This document shows, one piece after another, positions 58,509 through 64,000 of a stretch of DNA of 64,000 nucleotides. This stretch comes from Chlorella sorokiniana (Eukaryota > Chlorophyta > Trebouxiophyceae > Chlorellales > Chlorellaceae): NCBI GenBank assembly GCA_025917655.1, contig CP084614.1, forward strand, positions 1,612,001-1,676,000. Direction: 5' to 3'. The translations under genes and the position numbers were made by a program. Each line of letters begins with the position of its first letter. The stretch's first letter is position 1. The notes below the pieces were generated by a model, which was not told the DNA's origin, searched no databases, and saw only the letters and a list, made by a program, of their open reading frames with translations.

Positions 58509-59909
58509 ATGGAGGAACGGGTGTCGTACGAGCGGATGGAGGCGGAGGCGGGCCCAGACCTGACAGCCCTGTTGCTGAGCCCGCGCGGCAGGCCGCTGCT
58601 CTCGCAGTGGCTGGGAGTGAGCTCCTGCGGGCTTCGGCGGCCATGGACCGTGGGGATTCCAGGCAACAGACATGAGGTGTGTGAATTGCCATGCAGCCAG
58701 ATGATGGCCAGCCTTTGCACAAGCCTTTGCTCCCGTCTCCTTGCCACCGAGGAGGAGGCGGCGGCATACCACTTTGTGCGGCGCTCTTTCCACGCCTTCA
58801 ACGCCCACCTACGGGCTGCTGGTGCGCGTGAGGCAGTATGCGAGGCGGCTCGTCGCCCCTCAGGTAGGCTGCCAAGGTTGCTGGTTGCCGCAGCTGCCAG
58901 CCAGCCGTCACCTGCTTGCCCGTCTGCCATTGCCTCCCACCAAGCAAAGCCCAAACTTGCCCCCCCTTCCACCCTATACCGCGCAGTACGTCTGCAAGGC
59001 CCGCGAGCCCGGCCAGCAGCCCAGCTCGGCCGGCTGCGGGCCGGCGGCGCTCTACGCGTTGATAGGGCAAAACGGGATGCCGGTGCTGCCCCCGAGCCGG
59101 AGCCCATCACCGACCCCCAGCACCAGAGCGAGGAGGCGGTGCTGATGAGCCGCGTGTGGGGGTTTGGCGTGCGCGGCGTGGCGGGGACGGCCACGCTGAC
59201 GGCGGAGGAGCTGCTGCCGGTGCCGCGCCACGCCCTCTGCGGCCTCACCGCCACCCAGGCATGCAGGCTGCTGCAGGCGCAGGCGCTGGCCGTGGGCCTG
59301 GAGGACTGGTGGCGCGGCCACCTGGACCACGTCTGGGCGGTGGCGCTGCTGTGTTACCAGACGCAGCTGCCCCTCGTCTGCTCGCTGCTCTACCTGCGCG
59401 TGCTGACGGCGCAGCAGAACATGCAGCTGGGCAGCGGGGGCAGGTCGCGGGTGCAAGGGCAGGCGGGCACGCGGCTGCAGGGGCAGCTGCGCTCCCCGCC
59501 CAGGGGCAAGCGGATCGACCTGGCGGCGAGCCGCGAGGTATGGGGGTTTTGTTGCTGCTTTGCATTCGGTTCCAGTGAGCTGCAGCGCAACATGCCTGAC
59601 CCAGTCCACCCACCCCAAATCCCCTCCCGCCCGCACCCACCGCAGTTCCTGGCGGCGCGTGGCGGCCCAGGCGGAGGAGCACGCCGCTAACGGGCGCGGG
59701 CACGTCGACGGGGCCCCTGCCGCTGCGGCCCCTGCTACATGGCGGCCGCGCCCGGCCAGCCGTTTGAGACGGAGAAGCAGGCGGCAGCAGTGCACCCTAC
59801 TCTGGAGCATCTGCTCGTGCAGCAGATGGGGCGGCGCCTGCGGCACGGCACTCCCGGACACATAGTGCTCGGACGGCGGCAACAGTCGGCAGTGGAGATG
59901 ATGGATTGA
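58509..59909 (+). CDS. Unknown protein, right inverted-repeat copy (possible pseudogene)
   Basis: Mirror image of 54482-55879. Exon ends are legible here: QWLG before GTGAGC, then MMASLCTSLC after GCCAG; RRLVAPQ|GTAGGC to CAG|YVCKAREPG; GKRIDLAASRE|GTATGG to CAG|FLAARVAAQ. The tail PFETEKQAAAVHPTLEHLLV then QQMGRRLRHGTPGHIVLGRR ends with the stop at 59907-59909. To stay open the coding sequence needs one base changed in AACGCCCACC and one in CTGCCCCCGAG, exactly as in the left copy. No family recognised. The gene faces out of the repeat and converges on U2. Confidence 0.55.
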
Positions 59910-59940
59910 AATGGAGAAGAAGTGACGGGTTAGGCTATAC

Positions 59941-59969
59941 CTCATTAAAGTTTGTGCCATTTTAATGAG
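59941..59969 (-). terminator. Hairpin just after U2, right copy
   Basis: Mirror of the 54422-54450 hairpin; same 9-base stem and 11-base loop, between the unknown gene's stop and the U2 3' end. Confidence 0.5.
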
Positions 59970-59970
59970 A

Positions 59971-60119
59971 TACATGCCGGTCCAGGACATGAATGCCCTG
60001 GGGCCAGCGCCCAGAAAGATTAATTTAACCGAATGAGAACCATTGGTTCTCAAGTTAGCGGTTAAACTAACTAGAACAGATACTACACTTGATCTTAGCC
60101 AAAAGGCCGAGAAAGGTAT
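59971..60119 (-). ncRNA. U2 spliceosomal snRNA, right copy
   Basis: Reverse complement of the left U2, with the 5' end at 60119 (GGTAT on the plus strand). I see no base difference in the RNA region between the two copies. The two U2 genes point toward each other across the repeat. Confidence 0.95.
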
Positions 60120-60178
60120 GCTTGACACGGGTGGCGCCAGAACGCCGGGCCCAGCCGCTGGGGCTGGCTTCTCATGAC

Positions 60179-60189
60179 TCCGTTATGGG
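60179..60189 (-). promoter_or_regulatory. Candidate U2 upstream promoter element, right copy (CCCATAACGGA)
   Basis: Read on the minus strand, 11 bases outside the right arm and 60-70 bases before U2, matching 54202-54212 at 10 of 11 positions while neighbouring bases differ. Confidence 0.55.
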
Positions 60190-60919
60190 AAGCACAGTGT
60201 TACATTGAAGCCCAACACCCGCACTGCATGCATGGCTCCACTCCTTTTGATTTCATGTCGAATCATAAGGATCAGGATGCGTGGAATGTGCTTCTTCAGC
60301 CTTGCCGCCCAGCCTCAGACAGCTTCACCAGCCGGGTCGTGACGGTGCGGTCCCCTTCTGATGCCTTGCGCTGGTGCTCCGTGACTGCGCTTGAGCAGCG
60401 TGGCCAGCATGATCACTTGCTGCTGCGTATTAGAAACAACCAGGACCGTCGAGCAAAGGTACCTTGATTTTGTAGGGCTTGTGTGGACGGGATGGGGCGG
60501 TGGGCTTGCAAGCGGCACCGCCGCCCGGCACTTCCCTGTCCCGCCGTGCCCGCGGTCGCATGCATGACTGATCAATCCACGAAAGATTGCAGGCTTTGCG
60601 CCGACTCAGGAGGCCAGGAACGCAGTAACACAGTGGGCATCACCTTCTCTTTGCTGCCATCGGCCACCCTGGCACATGCCCAACCATCAAGCGCATTTGC
60701 TCGCGACCTTTGCTTACAAACATATTGTCCAGGCTCTGAAGCACGATCGAATGATGGGACCGCCTGCATTGGCGCCGTGAAGCAGAGCTCTCTCTCTTCT
60801 TTATTTTGGGCCTCTTGAAGCGGCAGTGCAGGCTATCGCTCTGCCAGGAACTCTTGAAAGAAGCGCTTTGACGCTGCACATATCCCCCAGCACTAGCACA
60901 TTCTGACCCCGCCACAGAG
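60190..60919. other. Intergenic region right of the U2 inverted repeat
   Basis: Single-copy sequence with no supported exon or RNA gene; it should contain the promoter of the next gene. Confidence 0.4.
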
Positions 60920-62568
60920 ATGGCCCCCTCCGCGCTGCCGACGTACACCAGCGTGTTTGAGCTTGCGCGGGCGGCCCCCAGCATCAGCTCCGCCGCCTTC
61001 CACCGCCTGTACGAGCTGTCGCTGGGCCACCCGCGCTGCAAGGCCTCCCCGCGCTGCACGCCAAGTACGGCGTGGCGCAGGACAACCGCCAGGCGGTGCT
61101 GCGCGTGGCCAACCGCGCCACGCTGCAGCAGTGCTGGTTCAACGAGGAGCGCAGCCGCAAGCCGCAGACGTTTGAGGCGGGGACGGCAGACGCCGCCGTG
61201 CACGACCCGCTGTCCAGGGAGGGCGGCGCCTGCGACTTCTGCGACTGGCGCCAGCTCACCGCGGAGGACGCGTGGGGGCGGGTGGAGGGGCCCCACGCCG
61301 TCTCCGCCAGCAACCTGTTCAAATACGTGAAGCCAGCGCAGGGTGCGTGCTGCGTCTGCGTGCAGCCGTGCTTGTGCCTGTCAAGGTGCACGCGCACTTG
61401 CGCTGCTCCAACCACCCTGAGTGGGGGCTGAGCTTGTGCTCCAACTTTGCCCCCCACACACACACACACACACCCCACCCCAAGCGCAGGCGTGATCCTG
61501 CTGAAGGAGCAGCACGACCCGCTGCGCTTCAGCCTGGAGCAGGTGCAGGACCTGGTGCGGGTGTCACACGCCTGGTTCCGGCGCGCCGCGGCCGCCGAGG
61601 CGGAGGAGCAGCGCGCGCTGGGGCTGCCGCCCCGCGCGCTGCACCCGCTCCTCGTGTGGAACTGCCTGCCCCGCGCCGGCGCCAGCCAGGTGGGCCGCCC
61701 TGGCTGACTGGACACAGAGGGCTTGGCTGGCGGGCCGCTCCAACCTGCCTGAGCCCGTCGTCCTCGGCTTGACCGCTCCTGCACCCTTCCTCGCCCGACT
61801 CCCCCGCGCCCCGCGCCCCGCGCAGTACCACAGCCATGCCCAGGTGATGCTGTCCGACGCGCCGTTCCCGGCGCTCCAGGCTGAGGCTGAGGCGGTGGCG
61901 ACCTACAACTACAGCAACCCGGGCAAGGGCTACTGGCAGGACGTGCTGGCGGCCCACCACGACGTGGGCCTGCTGGTGCGGGAGGGGCGAGAGGCGCGAC
62001 TACGGCTTCGCCTACGCCGCGCTGGCGCCCTGGAAGGTGGGGCCCCCGGCAGCCTTGTGGGGTGTGCGGGGGTGCAGCACACTGGGCACACACCTTCGCT
62101 GGTGAAGCCTCGATGCTCCCGCATGGGCCCCCCTGCACACACCCCAACCCCAATTTGACCCCCACCAAAAAAGTACACATCACGATATACACAATGTCGC
62201 AGGACATGGAGGTGTGCATACACGGCAGCAGCTTGGAGAGCGCATCCTTCCAGCGGCTGCTCTTCGCCGCCCTGAGGGCCCTGATCGACCAGCTCGGCGC
62301 CCGCACCTTCAACGCCGCCATCTACAACATCCAGCTGCCGCGCGACGGCAGCGACGGCAGCGCGGCAGCAGCGCCTGCCGGGTACCTGCAGGACCTGGCG
62401 GGCGAGGCGCCCGTGGTGGCGCGCATCGTCTCCCGCGGCCGCCTGACCAGCCTGGCCAGCGACTTTGGTGGGCTGGAGGTGTTTGGGGGCGCCAGCATCG
62501 GCCACACCGACCCATTCGCAGTCGTCGAGGCGTTGCGGAAGGCACAAGCAGCGCTGCCTGCGCCTTGA
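60920..62568 (+). CDS. HIT/GalT-fold nucleotidyltransferase-like protein
   Basis: Resembles galactose-1-phosphate uridylyltransferase and ADP-glucose phosphorylase-type HIT enzymes, which transfer nucleotidyl groups through a histidine. Four exons: 60920-61342, 61490-61689, 61826-62035 and 62203-62568. Seen: MAPSALPTYTSVFELARAAP; a CDFC pair in GGACDFCDWRQLTAEDAWGR; ASNLFKYVKPAQ; GVILLKEQHDPLRFSLEQVQ; WNCLPRAGASQ; then the active-site H-x-H-x-Q as YHSHAQVML; DYGFAYAALAPWK; AAIYNIQLP; and an end SDFGGLEVFGGASIGHTDPF. Active-site His is kept. Substrate unknown. Frame breaks near 61046 (KA/LPALHAKYG) and 61986. TGTAA at 62731-62735. Confidence 0.8.
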
Positions 62569-63142
62569 CTCCCGCCGGTCACGGACCCTGCTTGCATTCT
62601 TTCATTGGACATCAATGAGCCTGCAAAACCAACACTGTTTCATTGTTTACTGATTGTGTTAGTATCTGATCTGAACCAGGCGGCGTTCGCCACGGTAGAG
62701 TTGGGCGCTATCAGACAGCAAACAGCCAGTTGTAAGAACTTTAAAAAGCACATGCTGTCATGTGATCGAAAAAAACCGGGCAGCGGGACAACACAAAACC
62801 AAGGAGGTGAGGGAGGGTTGCAAGGATGCTGCCAGCCAGCGGCAGGGTCCTGACTGCCTCATGCATTGGCGGAAAGGACGTTCACAGGGCGAATGGTTTT
62901 CTTATAAGGGACAGGGGAAGCATGACTGGAAGCACGCAGACGCAGAACAAGTTTGCAGGGTAGTGAAGACGGGTGCGACTCGTCCGCCGCTGCTGGGGCG
63001 CATCGACGGTGCCAGCATGTGAGGGCACCGCGACGGGATACAGTACAGGAGCGAGAAAATGAGGCGGGATACGCGGCCTCGCTGCCGCTGGGGGGTTGCT
63101 GTTGGGGTTGCGATCGGGAGCATCTTGCGGGTGCACCCAGGC
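62569..63142. other. Convergent intergenic region
   Basis: 3' flanks of the HIT-like gene (TGTAA 62731-62735 on the plus strand) and of GWD. A short purine-rich stretch lies at 62765-62830. No exon. Confidence 0.5.
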
Positions 63143-64000
63143 TCACATCTGGGGCCGGGTCTGCACCACCGTCACCCGGCCGTCGGCATCCACCACGCCC
63201 TCAATGTCCTGCGGCAGGCGGGCAGGCTGTCAACTTGGTTGCTCACCGGAATGCGCACGAAAGCAGCTGGAGGATGCTGAGGCGGCTCCTCCATCACCTG
63301 CGCCCCATGCACCAGCCGTCCTCCCCGCCCCCACCACCCACCTGCGCCGAGCCCAGCGCCTGCTCGATGGCCAGCCCCGCCTTGCAGATCTCGCGCATCA
63401 GCCGCGTCCTGAAGCCCGGGTCCGTGAGCAGCGGGTCGGCCGAGTAGTCCACCTTGCGGCGCTCGGTGGTGGCGGTGGTCACCGAGTCGTACAGGCCTGG
63501 AAGGGGGGGGATCGTGTGGATGTGCGAGCGTGAGGAACTCAAAAGGTGGGTCGTGTGTGTGTGCGCTTGTGCGTAGATTGACGACAGTGGGCGCCAGGTG
63601 CGCTCCAGTCATTGGCCTTATGACGCGCCGCAGGGCTGCACCTCGGCTCAGGCACACGCGCGGCCTGCTGCCGCACCAGCGCGTGCTGTGCAAGCGCGTG
63701 AACACCCCCTTCCCAATCACACACACGCCAGCTGTGCACCTGCGCCGGCGTAGCCCTCCAGGTCCTCTCCGTTGGAGTCGGACCGGAAGATGAGGGAGTC
63801 GGGCACAAACATGCCCTCGCTCTTGGAGGGGTAGAGCAGCACGCGGGGCTCGTCCAGGTCGTCCTTGCGCGCCGCAAAGGTGAGCGCCGCCCCCGGCACC
63901 GTGCCGCTCACGATGGCCTCGCCCAGCCCCCGCACCAGCTCGCAGTAGATCTCCCCCTCGTCGCCGTTGGTGGGGTTGGTGGTGTGGATCACAAACGCGT
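63143..64000 (-). CDS. GWD1: Alpha-glucan water dikinase, C-terminal end (5' partial)
   Basis: GWD phosphorylates C6 of glucosyl units in starch using the beta-phosphate of ATP, opening granules for breakdown in the plastid. Only the C-terminal part of the ATP-binding PEP-synthase-like domain is in the window. Three exons: 63740 to beyond 64000 (NPTNGDEGEIYCELVRGLGE, PRVLLYPSKSEGMFVPDSLI, FRSDSNGEDLEGYAGAG), 63342-63496 (LYDSVTTATTERRKVDYSAD, PGFRTRLMREICKAGLAIEQ, ALGSAQ) and 63143-63208 (DIEGVVDADGRVTVVQTRPQ, then M and the stop). SDSNGEDLEGYAGAGLYDS and VVQTRPQM are signatures of the GWD1 family. All splice phases agree. Confidence 0.97.

Larger units (their letters stand above)
58075..60167 (-). 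repeat. Right arm of about 2.1 kb inverted repeat
   Basis: Reverse complement of 54224-56300. The mirror coordinates match exactly at the outer end: stop codons at 54482 and 59909 and U2 starts at 54272 and 60119 are equidistant from the edges. Small indels (extra CGG near 58443, one C in a C7 run near 58962, extra codon near 59397) distinguish it from the left arm. Confidence 0.96.

Overview
The window is GC-rich nuclear DNA from an intron-dense green alga. Evidence: codons almost always end in G or C, short GT-AG introns interrupt nearly every gene, TGTAA motifs (the usual green-algal poly(A) signal) lie downstream of several stops, and the gene set is chlorophyte (alpha-glucan water dikinase, glyoxysomal acyl-CoA oxidase, hydroxyproline-rich wall-type proteins). 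The style fits a Chlorella-like trebouxiophyte, but the species cannot be fixed from sequence alone.

Layout. 0-14 kb carries DNA-replication and cell-cycle genes: MCM6 (5' end outside the window), an A-type cyclin, a small F-box protein of the plant FBS type, and DNA polymerase epsilon subunit 2. 14-21 kb carries metabolism: a nucleoside hydrolase, a NUDX1/MTH1-type Nudix hydrolase and a PTS2-bearing acyl-CoA oxidase, arranged in divergent pairs that may share promoters. 22-31 kb holds two large extracellular-type genes: a proline/tyrosine-rich wall protein with tandem repeats and an unrecognised protein with a signal peptide. 31-45 kb has the queuine tRNA-ribosyltransferase accessory subunit QTRT2, a coiled-coil/helical-repeat protein (tentatively ATRIP-like), a large F-box protein with a predicted beta-propeller-like remainder, and an OTU-fold protein that appears to lack its catalytic cysteine. 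45-53 kb has two head-to-head genes for hydrophilic disordered proteins, an unknown protein, a GPI-type sorbosone-dehydrogenase-like protein and a tiny secreted protein with 16 cysteines.

The most unusual part is 54.2-60.2 kb: a near-perfect inverted repeat with arms of about 2.1 kb. Each arm carries a complete-looking U2 snRNA gene and an unknown protein gene. The roughly 1.7 kb spacer holds a degenerate copy of the 3' half of the coiled-coil gene found 20 kb away. Outside the duplicated arms, at identical spacing from both U2 genes, sits the element CCCATAANGGA, a candidate snRNA upstream promoter element. The window ends with a HIT/GalT-fold nucleotidyltransferase-like gene and the 3' end of alpha-glucan water dikinase.

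Many conserved genes show single-base frame breaks, usually in runs of G or C. They are best read as sequence or assembly errors, so gene models here are exon-by-exon reconstructions and not clean open frames.
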